Source: Gelatiniphilus marinus | Lineage (GTDB): Bacteria; Bacteroidota; Bacteroidia; Flavobacteriales; Flavobacteriaceae | Strand: one strand, 5' to 3' | Length of the DNA stretch: 64,000 bases | Assembly (NCBI RefSeq): GCF_042678305.1 | Contig: NZ_JBHUDT010000003.1 | Notes under the pieces: model-generated | The model's database searches: none | Seen by the model: the letters and a program-made list of their open reading frames with translations, nothing else | What the model was told of the DNA's origin: nothing | Part shown: positions 35,042-43,847 of the stretch, in pieces | How positions within the stretch are numbered: position 1 is the stretch's first letter | How the letters are laid out: each line of letters begins with the position of its first letter | Made by a program: the position numbers and the translations under genes

Positions 35042-35093
35042 AAAAAAGCGATTTACTTGGGCTACAATAAGTAACTAGTAAATCGCTTTTTTT
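35042..35093. terminator. Bidirectional terminator oxyR / small gene
   Basis: Arms AAAAAGCGATTTACT and its complement at about 35043-35057 and 35077-35091 leave a 19-nt loop, with A-run and T-run outside. The stop codon of the convergent small gene lies at its right edge. Confidence 0.85.
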
Positions 35094-35289
35094 ATGCTTT
35101 TAAATAGATTAAACATTGATTTAATTCTGGGTTTTGCCGTACAAGAGATTGTATATATTCTTTAAGCTCTTCAATCTCGTAAGGTAGTAATCTATTTACT
35201 GCCTTTTGTACTTCTTTGCAAAACAAGGTTGTATCAAAACTTACTTTTTTAAGCACAATTTTGGTGTACTCTAGCATTGCTCTTGCCAT
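35092..35289 (-). CDS. Conserved small flavobacterial protein
   Basis: A 65-residue protein (MARAMLEYTKIVLKKVSFDT...) of a small family that I recall as widespread in Flavobacteriia but unnamed. It is predicted helical, with two cysteines, no signal peptide, and a repeated LLPYEIEELKEYI segment. The reading is supported by its conserved form and by a terminator at its end. No function is known. Confidence 0.75.
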   Translation of the reverse strand: MARAMLEYTKIVLKKVSFDTTLFCKEVQKAVNRLLPYEIEELKEYIQSLVRQNPELNQCLIYLKA

Positions 35290-35412
35290 AATTTGTAATA
35301 GGTTTTAGGTTTAAATTAAACGTAGATTTGTTTATAGGCATTACTTATTTTATTAAACACACAATTTAGTGAAAAATTATATGCATTTATAAAATTAAAT
35401 AAAATTTAACAC

Positions 35413-36213
35413 TTAAAACTTATTGTCGCCATCTAATAAATTTCCTAAACCACCAAGAATACTGCCTTCGCCCTTATCTTTACCACCCCCTTGTGGAGCC
35501 GATGCCAAAACACGACCTGCAAGTCGGCTAAAGGGCAAGGACTGAATGTAAACCGTTCCAGGACCTTGAAGCTTTGCAAAAAATAAACCCTCGCCACCAA
35601 ATATGGTGTTTTTAATACCGCCAACAAACTCTACATCGTAATCTACAGTTTTATCGAAACCTACAATACAGCCTGTATCTACACGAAGTGTTTCCCCAGC
35701 TTGCAGTTCTTTTCTAGCCATAGTGCCACCAGCATGCACAAATGCCATACCATCGCCTTCTAGTTTTTGCATAATAAAACCTTCGCCACCAAATAAGCCA
35801 CGACCTAATTTTTTGGAGAACTCAATACCAACACTAACCCCTTTTGCTGCGCACAAAAAAGCGTCTTTTTGACAAATAAACTTGCCACCAAACTCTGTTA
35901 AATCTATGGGGATAATTTTTCCAGGATATGGTGATGCGAAAGAGACGTTACGTTTGCCAACTAAATCGTTATAAAAAGCTGTCATAAAAAGGCTTTCGCC
36001 AGTAAGTATGCGTTTTCCGGCGCCTAATATCTTGCCTAAAAAACCTGTGTCTTTTTGAGATCCATCACCAAAAATGGTTTCCATTTTAATGCCGTCGTCC
36101 ATCATCATAAAGCTTCCGGCTTCGGCAACAACGCCTTCTTGTGGGTCGAGTTCTATTTCTACGTATTGCATTTCTTCGCCGTAGATGCGGTAATCAATTT
36201 CGTGTGCTGTCAT
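35413..36213 (-). CDS. AIM24 / TIGR00266-family protein
   Basis: A 266-residue protein of the AIM24 family, a beta-rich cytoplasmic fold (MTAHEIDYRIYGEEMQYVEI; AEAGSFMMMDDGIKME; GGEGFIMQKLEGDGMAFVHAGG with the repeated glycine motif). It ends in a glycine-rich tail (QGGGKDKGEGSILGGLGN). Function is unclear; homologues include a mitochondrial inner-membrane organiser. Monocistronic. Confidence 0.9.
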   Translation of the reverse strand: MTAHEIDYRIYGEEMQYVEIELDPQEGVVAEAGSFMMMDDGIKMETIFGDGSQKDTGFLGKILGAGKRILTGESLFMTAFYNDLVGKRNVSFASPYPGKIIPIDLTEFGGKFICQKDAFLCAAKGVSVGIEFSKKLGRGLFGGEGFIMQKLEGDGMAFVHAGGTMARKELQAGETLRVDTGCIVGFDKTVDYDVEFVGGIKNTIFGGEGLFFAKLQGPGTVYIQSLPFSRLAGRVLASAPQGGGKDKGEGSILGGLGNLLDGDNKF

Positions 36214-36384
36214 CCTTTAATATTATTTATTGTTACTTTTTATTCTTTATTGTTTCGCTTCGTTTATATGTTGATTTGTTTTGGGGTTTGTTACAAAGTA
36301 AATTAAAAATGGTATAAATAACTGAGGTTACCTAAATTAATTTTTAGATAACCCCTGAAATAAATGCAATTACGCAATTGGTGT

Positions 36385-39300
36385 TTAACGATAAATAACG
36401 ACTTTGTGCGTTTCTGTTTTTTCTTCCCTAATGATTTTTAAATAATAAAATCCGTTTTTAAGCTTAGAAATATCTAATTTATACTCCTTTTTGTTGCCTT
36501 TTTCTCTTTTTTGCTTTTTTAATATACTTTGATCGTTATATAATAAAAATTCAACTTTAGCATTTGGTTTAATTCGTTTAATAGTATCCTCATTTTCTAT
36601 GTTTACAATACTTAATTCATCTGATACTGCCGGATTGGGTGCAACCCTATAAGAAAACCAACCACCAGAACAGTTAAATGAATCTTCTGCAAAATAAACA
36701 CTATGTAATGCATTACCGCATTCGCCTTGATAGCTTATATCGATTCTTTCTGGGTTTCCATAAAAATTTCCTGGAGTAAACAATAACTCTAGTGCGCCAT
36801 AAGAGTAACCGGACCATCCATAAGGTAATATGACGTTGCTCATAGTTGACAAATCGACAACGGAATTACCAGAGTAGCCTAAAATGTATGAAGAGTTTGG
36901 GCAAACCAAGAACGGGTCGTTAAATGAACCGCTTCCGCTAACAGCGTTATAATATTCGTCGGTTAAGTTAAAATCATTTGTGTTTAATAGCGTGTTATTT
37001 AATTGTATGTTTTTGGTTAAAGAAGAGCTCGCATTAAAAGTCGCCTTTATCCAGCCATTGGCAGGATAGCTCACGTTGGGTTTAACCGTAACCGCATTTG
37101 TTGTACTGCTTAAAATTTGTAAGTTAGATGATACTTCCCAATTTTGAACACCTTCAGGAGTTGAGCAACTATCAAAAGTAAATGTTTCAGCATTACATAT
37201 ATAATCTTCACCTAACAATTTGTCTGGACTTATTGGAAAAGATGGAGATTGAGGATTACCACTTAACTCTGCTTTCAACCAATTGACGCTAGCTTCAGTA
37301 AACGAGGTATGCCTTTCGTTTATCTTAGGGCCAAAATAACTATCAAACGGAATCTCATTAGTGCACACTAAGTTTCTATCTATTCTTTGACTCCAATTAA
37401 AATTGGGGTTTTTAAATCCTAAGGCACTAACTGTTGGGATAAAAGAATGTACTTTTTTATTAGTTCTGGATTCAAAATGAGAACCATATATCCCTAATAA
37501 ACTACCCAAAATTAGATTAAAAGGGTCTAAAAATTGTACACCATCACCAAATCCATAAATATCATCTAATAAGTCCAAGCCTTCCCCTAAAACAGAAGCG
37601 TGTAATAAGTCTTCGCTATTAAAAAGCCCTCCTGGAACATTATCCATACTTCCATGAGGATTATTATTGGTGTATGTCGCTGTTCTTAAAGGCTTCGAAA
37701 GTCGCCATAAGCGCGCCACCTGTACCACATTACCTGTATTTCCCATATATTTGGTATTCATTTCAGATACTTTAATATCTCCTATTATTTGATCTGCAAA
37801 ACCGTGTATCCTAAAATCTTCCTGTCCTTCTACACCAACCTTGGCACCATTAAGAGCGCCATTAACTATGGCTATTTTTCTTAAGTTTTGAGGATATCCA
37901 TTAGAGTTTGGCAACCCATTTGAAGACATATTATTATAATACTGTTGGTGTATTGGCGAGCCTCCATTTAAATAATCTGGTAAGTGACCTATTCTATGCT
38001 GCTCAATCAATTGTTGGTTAGCTGCTGTAGATTTTAACTGATTGTAATAAAAATCGTTAGCTGCTACGCTACCTCCAAAAGCATCTAATAAGTTTATCAT
38101 AGACTGTATTCCCATGGGAATATTAGCGCCTAAATGTGGGCTATCTACACTCACCCAAAGCCTAGTGTTATGATTCATATTGTTTTTTTCCATATAAGCT
38201 AAGGCATACCTGCTAATTTGCCCACCCATACTGGGACCTACGATAACAAGTTTTTCAGTACTGCCATTTTGCACCAATTTATTATTTAAATGCTGGTATA
38301 ACGTTACATGGTTCATGGCATTGCGCTCTATATAATCTGCGCCACCATCAATGGTTTTACTGCCTCTTGTATAGGTAGGATGGTTTACTAGAACAACATC
38401 GTAACCTATATTTCTAAGATTGTCAATTAAATCAATATTTTGTCCGTTGTTGTCTTTATATTGCATAAACTCAGCTATGGATAAATGCTCGCTAGGGGGT
38501 TTAGAAGAGTCCTCATCTTGTATTTTTCTTATATCCCCAGGATCAAAACCATCAATAACCACTATAGGTTTTAATAATGTTGGCTGGGTATTGCCGTTAT
38601 TAGTATGATAAAATATACGGTAGTCTATCTGACCATAAACAGGAGCGTTTTCATCATAACCCTGAAATGGATGGGTAGACACAAACCCTGTTACATCTTC
38701 AACTAACGGATCCATCATACGGAACTGAGTCGTTTCAGATAATTTTACATGTAATTTGCCATATGTGGTTTTTACCTCTCCATCGCTATAATTAACAGTA
38801 AACTTCAAGGTTTTATACCCAGACTCAGCATAATTTACTGATACTTCCCGATGCGTATATTTATTTTTGCTGTAAACTAAATAGTCTTTACCTGTACCAA
38901 AATTAGCTACGATGGATGTGATTTTATTTTCACCATCCTCAAACCATAAATTGGGATTAAACCTATAATTAATCGTGTTGCCTACAGCATAATCCAATAA
39001 GGGTGATACCACCAGCACATCGTGTTCTAAAAACACAGGATTGTCATTTATTCTTGTTAATTGGTTATCTTTAAAACGCAAAGCACCAAGAGTTTCGTCT
39101 TTACTATTATAGTTTAAACTTTGAAGCATTACATGTAGAACCCCAATATCTATAGTATTTAGGCTTTTTTTTCTTTTGTAATATTTTCGAACCTCTTTAA
39201 TAGGTTTAAACTTGGTTTTATTAGAAGCCCTATAAAGTTCCTGTAAAGCTTGCTCAAAATACCCCAAGCTTGCCGTATTCTTATCTTTGGTGTTAAAACG

Positions 39301-39474
39301 AGTTAGGTTAGCAATTGGTGTGGTGCGGTCATATAAAAACGAAGAGGTTAGCTCGCTTTTATCAATATTTTCTAGCATTAGATCTATATCTGGCTCTGGT
39401 ATTTGATCTTTGTTTTGGCTAAATGAAAAATTAATAAATAGTATAAATACAATTGGAATAATAAAGTTTTTCAT
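36385..39474 (-). CDS. T9SS-exported alpha/beta hydrolase
   Basis: A 1029-residue secreted protein. The signal peptide ends near residue 19 (IIPIVFILFINFSFSQ). Residues about 280-470 hold an alpha/beta-hydrolase core (PIVVIDGFDPG; VILVNHP-type VVLVNHPTY; IVGPSMGGQI with nucleophile Ser415), resembling PGAP1- or lipase-like esterases. The last 85 residues (APNPAVSDELSIVN ... LDISKLKNGFYYLKI) form a type A T9SS C-terminal sorting domain, so it depends on the GldKLMN machinery, encoded about 10 kb away. The substrate is unknown. Confidence 0.85.
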   Translation of the reverse strand: MKNFIIPIVFILFINFSFSQNKDQIPEPDIDLMLENIDKSELTSSFLYDRTTPIANLTRFNTKDKNTASLGYFEQALQELYRASNKTKFKPIKEVRKYYKRKKSLNTIDIGVLHVMLQSLNYNSKDETLGALRFKDNQLTRINDNPVFLEHDVLVVSPLLDYAVGNTINYRFNPNLWFEDGENKITSIVANFGTGKDYLVYSKNKYTHREVSVNYAESGYKTLKFTVNYSDGEVKTTYGKLHVKLSETTQFRMMDPLVEDVTGFVSTHPFQGYDENAPVYGQIDYRIFYHTNNGNTQPTLLKPIVVIDGFDPGDIRKIQDEDSSKPPSEHLSIAEFMQYKDNNGQNIDLIDNLRNIGYDVVLVNHPTYTRGSKTIDGGADYIERNAMNHVTLYQHLNNKLVQNGSTEKLVIVGPSMGGQISRYALAYMEKNNMNHNTRLWVSVDSPHLGANIPMGIQSMINLLDAFGGSVAANDFYYNQLKSTAANQQLIEQHRIGHLPDYLNGGSPIHQQYYNNMSSNGLPNSNGYPQNLRKIAIVNGALNGAKVGVEGQEDFRIHGFADQIIGDIKVSEMNTKYMGNTGNVVQVARLWRLSKPLRTATYTNNNPHGSMDNVPGGLFNSEDLLHASVLGEGLDLLDDIYGFGDGVQFLDPFNLILGSLLGIYGSHFESRTNKKVHSFIPTVSALGFKNPNFNWSQRIDRNLVCTNEIPFDSYFGPKINERHTSFTEASVNWLKAELSGNPQSPSFPISPDKLLGEDYICNAETFTFDSCSTPEGVQNWEVSSNLQILSSTTNAVTVKPNVSYPANGWIKATFNASSSLTKNIQLNNTLLNTNDFNLTDEYYNAVSGSGSFNDPFLVCPNSSYILGYSGNSVVDLSTMSNVILPYGWSGYSYGALELLFTPGNFYGNPERIDISYQGECGNALHSVYFAEDSFNCSGGWFSYRVAPNPAVSDELSIVNIENEDTIKRIKPNAKVEFLLYNDQSILKKQKREKGNKKEYKLDISKLKNGFYYLKIIREEKTETHKVVIYR

Positions 39475-39526
39475 AATTTCACAGTATTAATATGTGAAAC
39501 ATTGTGTTAAGGTTTTATTTATTATA

Positions 39527-39552
39527 AGGGTGCTATTGGCGTAGCACCCTTT
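39527..39552 (-). terminator. Terminator after first duplicated lipoprotein
   Basis: A perfect 10-bp stem AAGGGTGCTA (39527-39536) and its complement (39543-39552), followed in the minus direction by an AT-rich tail. Confidence 0.65.
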
Positions 39553-40164
39553 TTATGGAAATTCTGTATCGAGCAAGGTGTCCCATTTTATATCGAAACG
39601 CCCTTGGGTTATTTCGATAATATCGGTTGGGTCTTCTTTATTTTGGACAGTGCACTCGAACGTACCCGATACAATTCGGTTTTCAAAGTCGTAACGTAAA
39701 ATATTTAAAGCTCCACCATTTTGTATGGAACAGTACCATTTATAGGACTGTAAATTTTCATCCCACCAACGGCAACGGATATTAATGTTCATATTTGCAT
39801 CAATACCATCGAGACAATTGCTTTGATTTACACTAAATTGACCTGAACCGATCTTACTTAATTCATATATATATATATCTATTCGACCTCCAGTTCCTGT
39901 AACATAATCTTTAACCTGTATTTGATTATACGATATACCTGGTGGCGACCCCCAAAAAATCATTCCAGGGTCTGGCCCTAAAGTAGACCCCGTCCCATCC
40001 CTTGGGGTCAATAGTTTGCCATCTATATAACAGCCAAAGGTATTCGCACCCATTTGGGTTATGGGCGGTAATGTGGGTCTAAATTCTTCATCATCGCTAC
40101 AAGAACCAGAAGTGAACAATCCTGTTAATAGCAGTAGTAAAATAAATTTTTTAAGTGTTTTCAT
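39553..40164 (-). CDS. Lipoprotein, first copy of a tandem pair
   Basis: A 203-residue SPII lipoprotein (TGLFTSGSC, Cys22) of unknown function, possibly in the DUF6252-type Bacteroidota group. It opens SDDEEFRPTLPPITQ and NTFGCYIDGKLLTPRDG, and is largely the same in sequence and layout as the gene at 40352. The C-terminal part is beta-rich (NRIVSGTFECTVQNKEDPTD). The two genes and their upstream regions form a duplication. Middle sections have diverged, so they probably have related but distinct ligands. Confidence 0.82.
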   Translation of the reverse strand: MKTLKKFILLLLLTGLFTSGSCSDDEEFRPTLPPITQMGANTFGCYIDGKLLTPRDGTGSTLGPDPGMIFWGSPPGISYNQIQVKDYVTGTGGRIDIYIYELSKIGSGQFSVNQSNCLDGIDANMNINIRCRWWDENLQSYKWYCSIQNGGALNILRYDFENRIVSGTFECTVQNKEDPTDIIEITQGRFDIKWDTLLDTEFP

Positions 40165-40222
40165 AATTTCTTTTTTTTAGGATTATCAGTATGTAAAATT
40201 AACGGATTGCTATTTAAAAGTG

Positions 40223-40253
40223 TCCGAGATTATCTTAATTAGATAAATTAGGA
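40223..40253 (-). promoter_or_regulatory. Palindromic box upstream of first lipoprotein
   Basis: A 31-bp box running from TCC to GGA with an internal TTATCT-AATTA-AGATAA palindrome, repeated almost exactly before the second copy. A TAATTTTA -7-like element follows downstream of it in the minus direction (near 40195-40202), so the box sits at about -40 to -65, where an activator would bind. Confidence 0.55.
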
Positions 40254-40321
40254 CAACGTTTTTCATGATTTTAAAGTGTTAAGGATGAAACAATGGTTTT
40301 TCTGTTGTTTTATAAACAATG

Positions 40322-40354
40322 CAGGTACCGCGGCTACGGTACCTGTTTTTTTTA
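40322..40354 (-). terminator. Terminator after second duplicated lipoprotein
   Basis: CAGGTACCG (40322-40330) pairs with CGGTACCTG (40337-40345), loop 6 nt. The stop codon of the gene overlaps its 5' flank. Confidence 0.65.
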
Positions 40355-40969
40355 ATGAAAATTGGTATAGGGCAGTGTATCCCATTTTAAATCAAAACGA
40401 CCTTCCGTAATTTCAACGGTATCAGTTGCGTCGTCTCTGTTTTGCACAGTACAACTAAACGTGCCCGATACAATTCGGTTTTCAAAATCATAGCGGGTTA
40501 TGGTCAATGTGCCCCCATTTTCAATGGAACAGTACCATTTGTAGTTCTGGGTTTCTTTATCTAACCATCTACACGTTATATTAACGTTTTCCAAAGCATC
40601 AACACCAACTTCACAATTACCTTCATTTATTACATAAACACCTTTTTTATTTTGATGTAAATTTTGAATATGGAATGTTAGAAGTCCACCATTACCACTC
40701 TTAAAATCTCTTACTTTCAGTTCCCAATAAGTGATTTCACGTGGTATGCCACCAGCTATCATCCTTACACCCTTATCTTGCGTATGAAGTGTCCCTGCCC
40801 CATCCCTTGGGGTCAACAATTTGCCATCTATATAACAACCAAAGGTATTGGATCCTGTTTGGGTTATGGGCGGTAATGTGGGTCTAAATTCTTCATCATC
40901 GCTACAAGAACCGGAAACAAACAGTACCAGCACGAATGATAGCAATACAGTTTTTTTTAGTAGTTTCAT
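40352..40969 (-). CDS. Lipoprotein, second copy of a tandem pair
   Basis: A 205-residue SPII lipoprotein (VLFVSGSC, Cys23), paralogous to the gene at 39553: the first 60 residues and the region around the RYDFENRIVSGTF segment are close to identical. The middle part (KGVRMIAGGIPREITYWELK) differs. It has its own terminator and its own copy of the upstream box. An AraC-type regulator gene lies immediately upstream on the same strand. Confidence 0.82.
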   Translation of the reverse strand: MKLLKKTVLLSFVLVLFVSGSCSDDEEFRPTLPPITQTGSNTFGCYIDGKLLTPRDGAGTLHTQDKGVRMIAGGIPREITYWELKVRDFKSGNGGLLTFHIQNLHQNKKGVYVINEGNCEVGVDALENVNITCRWLDKETQNYKWYCSIENGGTLTITRYDFENRIVSGTFSCTVQNRDDATDTVEITEGRFDLKWDTLPYTNFH

Positions 40970-41026
40970 AATATCTTTTTTTAGGATTATCAGTATATAA
41001 AATTAGCAGGTAATTATTTAAAAGTG

Positions 41027-41057
41027 TCCGAGATTATCTTAATTGGATAAATTAGGA
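41027..41057 (-). promoter_or_regulatory. Palindromic box upstream of second lipoprotein
   Basis: The second copy of the TCC...GGA box with one change in the core (TTATCC for TTATCT). A TAATTTTA -7-like element lies at a matching distance. Conservation of the spacer between the duplicated genes points to a regulatory site. Confidence 0.55.
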
Positions 41058-41087
41058 CAATTATACCTAAACCCCTATTCTTTTTAA

Positions 41088-42209
41088 TCAGTTCAATTTT
41101 TTAAATTCGGTAGGAGTTTGCCCCGTAAATTTTTTAAAGGCTGAATAAAACACAGATTTAGAATTAAAGCCACTCTCTATGGCTAGAGCAACCATGGTGT
41201 ATTTATTGTATTGCTCATCACTTAATAATTGCTTAGCATACTCGACCCTTAATCTATTAATGTAATCTGGGAAACTATAACCGCTATAATTATTAATGAG
41301 TTTTGATGCATAACTGCTGCTTATGTTCGTTTCTGTTGCCAAGTCGTCTAAGCTAAAAAGAGGGTCTAAATACCGCTTGTTTTCGACTATGTAATTGTCA
41401 ATATCATAAAACTTCCCTATCATGTTATCGTCCTCAAAGTTCAATTTTACTGAAGTTGGAACAACATTTATATCATTTTTTATCAACTCTTTTCTTAAGT
41501 ATATGCGATCTTGCATTAACCTGTAACGCATTAACCCATGGTAGCCTATCCAATAAATCAAAAGGGTGCTTGATACCCTTAATGGATAATAAGTATAAGC
41601 TTTATAAGCCCCTTCATATAAAAAGTTTAAAATAACAGCTAAAACCCAAAACAAAATAACCATAAGCCCAAAAACCATAAATTGCTTTAACCATTTCAAT
41701 TCGTCTAGCAATACTCTAGATTTATGATGGTTCGCACTAAAGACAATGGTTGTCGCTTTTATAAAAACAGCTATTGAAAAAAAGGCATTTACCATTTCCT
41801 CAATTTTGGTGTAATCTTTTATTAAATGGTTGTCTAATTGGTAGGCGTAACAATAAACAATCAAACAAGACCTCACGATAATTTCCAGACTAAAAAGCAC
41901 AAAGGTTAGTTTTATAAAAAGCCCGACTTCTCGTTTCAGGTTTAAATAATAAATTAAAAACACGTAAAAGGCTGGAGTTATAAGCAAGTACCAAGGCACC
42001 TCCATGTTTTTTACAAAAAACAATGGGCTGGAAAACCCTTTTTCGATCAACCAAGCCTGTAAATTATTTAGTGAAATAAAAAGCACCACGGCATTTAGGT
42101 ACCAAATAGGTTTCGCTATCATCTTTTTGGTTAAAACAGGAAACAGGACAAACAAAAACCCTTGTATGGCTCCAATTATAAGAATAAAATTAGATACATC
42201 TTTTACCAT
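41088..42209 (-). CDS. Membrane-anchored AraC-family regulator
   Basis: A 373-residue protein with about seven N-terminal membrane helices (1-215) and a C-terminal AraC DNA-binding domain (about 265-370). The domain has two helix-turn-helix units, including SSYASKLINNYSGYSFPDYI and GFNSKSVFYSAFKKFTGQTP. This layout occurs often in Flavobacteriaceae and senses a signal at the inner membrane. It lies directly upstream of the duplicated lipoproteins on the same strand and is a good candidate to recognise their conserved boxes. Confidence 0.9.
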   Translation of the reverse strand: MVKDVSNFILIIGAIQGFLFVLFPVLTKKMIAKPIWYLNAVVLFISLNNLQAWLIEKGFSSPLFFVKNMEVPWYLLITPAFYVFLIYYLNLKREVGLFIKLTFVLFSLEIIVRSCLIVYCYAYQLDNHLIKDYTKIEEMVNAFFSIAVFIKATTIVFSANHHKSRVLLDELKWLKQFMVFGLMVILFWVLAVILNFLYEGAYKAYTYYPLRVSSTLLIYWIGYHGLMRYRLMQDRIYLRKELIKNDINVVPTSVKLNFEDDNMIGKFYDIDNYIVENKRYLDPLFSLDDLATETNISSSYASKLINNYSGYSFPDYINRLRVEYAKQLLSDEQYNKYTMVALAIESGFNSKSVFYSAFKKFTGQTPTEFKKLN

Positions 42210-42580
42210 TGTATATTAACTATTGTCCAGAGCAATATAAATGTAAGAAAAAATGAAAAAAAAAAAACCTACGTGCTATTACGTATTTTTGTTAAAAAGC
42301 CTAGCTTTAACGTTTAACTACTGTGGGAAACCCGTAAAATGAAGTTTTTAATAAATTTTGTATAGGAAATTAGCAGGCATTATGGTTTAATTCAAAGGGC
42401 GCTATTGTTCATAAATGAAACGTAATTAATTATATATTAAACAATTAGAACTATTATTAACACAATACTCTAATTATAAAATTATTAAAATATAATATGC
42501 GCATTACTTTAATATGAACTTAATTTTAAAAGTAAACAACTGCATACTGCAACTGAACACTGCCAACTTAAAATAAAAAG
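42210..42580. other. Intergenic region, 371 bp
   Basis: AT-rich DNA between the AraC start and the DUF4442 stop. It holds a TACATTTA element on the minus strand (42238-42245, one mismatch from TAnnTTTG), and the heptamer-period repeat at 42540-42570. I see no gene. Confidence 0.5.
42540..42570. repeat. Heptanucleotide-period repeat (ACTG type)
   Basis: Units close to ACTGCAT / ACTGCA / ACTGAAC / ACTGCCA / ACTT, mostly 7 bp apart. It is related to 43635-43667, 63133-63158 and 31270-31293. Confidence 0.5.
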
Positions 42581-42595
42581 CTAACTTTTTATTTT
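42570..42595 (-). terminator. Terminator after DUF4442 gene
   Basis: AAAATAAAAAG (42570-42580) pairs with CTTTTTATTTT (42585-42595); the TAG stop codon of the gene is in the 4-nt loop. Confidence 0.5.
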
Positions 42596-43036
42596 AACAC
42601 TCCACTCAAAATTAAAGGTTGAAACTACAACACCTTCTTTATTGGTTCCTACAGATTGCATCCAAAAGGTTTGCCCTTCGCCGGTCTCGATTGTTTTTTG
42701 TAATGCATTATCTATTAATTCGCCGTCGTTACAAACAAAAGTTATTATGCCTGTTGCTTTTTTGGTAAATGTGGCGTTATTGGTGGTTACCAACATCGAT
42801 ATTTTTTTACCGCTTTCTTGAATTTTCGCCATAACAATAGCACCCGTTGTTAATTCGGCAGCCATACCTTGCACCGCCCAAAACAAGGATTTGAATGGAT
42901 TTTGATTGATCCATTTATATTTTACGGTAACGGTACAAGCCTTATTGGTAATGGTCTTGACTCGCACACCCATTAAAAAAACCGCGGGCAGTTTAAACAT
43001 ATTGAATGTATTTATTTTACTGGGTGTCAACTTCAT
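42581..43036 (-). CDS. DUF4442 hotdog-fold protein
   Basis: A 151-residue protein of the DUF4442/YiiD-C type, a hotdog fold related to thioesterases (MFKLPAVFLMGVRVKTITNK; NPFKSLFWAVQGMAAELTTG). The substrate is unknown. The ATG at 43036 (MKLTPSKINTF) is preferred; an upstream ATG at 43084 adds 16 residues that do not fit the family. Confidence 0.82.
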   Translation of the reverse strand: MKLTPSKINTFNMFKLPAVFLMGVRVKTITNKACTVTVKYKWINQNPFKSLFWAVQGMAAELTTGAIVMAKIQESGKKISMLVTTNNATFTKKATGIITFVCNDGELIDNALQKTIETGEGQTFWMQSVGTNKEGVVVSTFNFEWSVKIKS

Positions 43037-43143
43037 TTTTAAATTTATTTTACCCAAAAATATTGAAAATAATCGACACTTCAATTTGTTAAATTTTTGT
43101 TAATTTTTAGTACTATGCGTAACAAAGTACCTTCTTTTAGACA

Positions 43144-43151
43144 TATATTTG
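43144..43151 (+). promoter_or_regulatory. -7 element of the DUF4870 gene
   Basis: TATATTTG matches TAnnTTTG, 30 bp before the start codon. Confidence 0.5.
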
Positions 43152-43180
43152 CATAAGAAACTATTATATGTTTTAAAATC

Positions 43181-43627
43181 ATGTTAGACAATCATCAAAA
43201 AAACATCGCCACGTTTATTCATTTATCGACCTTTAGCAGGTTTATAATTCCGTTTGGTAATTTTATTGGCCCCATTGTACTATGGAGTGTTAATAAAAAC
43301 AAATCGGAGTTTATTGATGCCCATGGCAAGCAAGCCATTAATTTTCAGATGAGTATTTTGCTATATGCTGTAATTCTGGGAACACTTACCATTCCGTTTT
43401 TTATTTTCAAGATTTTTAGCGGGTTGGATTTTATAGATTTTAACGGGTTTCATAATTTTCATATAAACATTGGCAAGCCATCTCCATTACTTTATATAGG
43501 TGGTGCGTTGGGCGCTTTGGCCGTAGTGGGTTTTATTTTGGAGTTGGTTTTTATTGTAATTGCCAGTTTAAAGGCACGCGATGGCGAATTGTACCAATAC
43601 CCTTTAACGATTAATTTTTTAAAATAA
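43181..43627 (+). CDS. DUF4870 membrane protein
   Basis: A 148-residue membrane protein with the DUF4870 pattern: FIIPFGNFIGPIVLWSVNKN and EFIDAHGKQAINFQMSILLY, followed by three to four hydrophobic helices. The family is widespread and uncharacterised. Single gene. Confidence 0.87.
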   Translation: MLDNHQKNIATFIHLSTFSRFIIPFGNFIGPIVLWSVNKNKSEFIDAHGKQAINFQMSILLYAVILGTLTIPFFIFKIFSGLDFIDFNGFHNFHINIGKPSPLLYIGGALGALAVVGFILELVFIVIASLKARDGELYQYPLTINFLK

Positions 43628-43634
43628 TAATGAT

Positions 43635-43667
43635 GACTGCGGACTGAATACTGAAAACGGCGGACTT
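43635..43667. repeat. Heptanucleotide-period repeat (GACTGNN type)
   Basis: GACTGCG / GACTGAA / TACTGAA / AACGGCG / GACTT, exactly 7 bp apart, directly before copy B of the dispersed element. Confidence 0.6.
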
Positions 43668-43670
43668 GCC

Positions 43671-43759
43671 CGCGTTAGGGATTGCAGAGGAAAGCCCACA
43701 GCGAGGCACGAGCGCGGACTTGTAACGGAAAGCCCGACCCGCAGGGTAACGCCAAAAAA
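43671..43759 (+). repeat. Dispersed GCGTTA...TAACGC element, copy B
   Basis: Begins CGCGTTAGGGATTGCAG, contains GGAAAGCCCGACCCGC, ends GGGTAACGCC plus an A-run. It is the copy most like 43-129 and lies just upstream of the padR operon. Confidence 0.7.
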
Positions 43760-43847
43760 ATATAAATTAGAGTAAAAATATCATCAATAATAAATCATCA
43801 AATCAATCAAAAAATGAACAGTTTCACCTTATTAAACGAATGACACT

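Noticed and set aside
43037..43084. N-terminal extension of the DUF4442 protein
   Set aside because: The added residues do not match the family start, and ATG 43036 is well placed.
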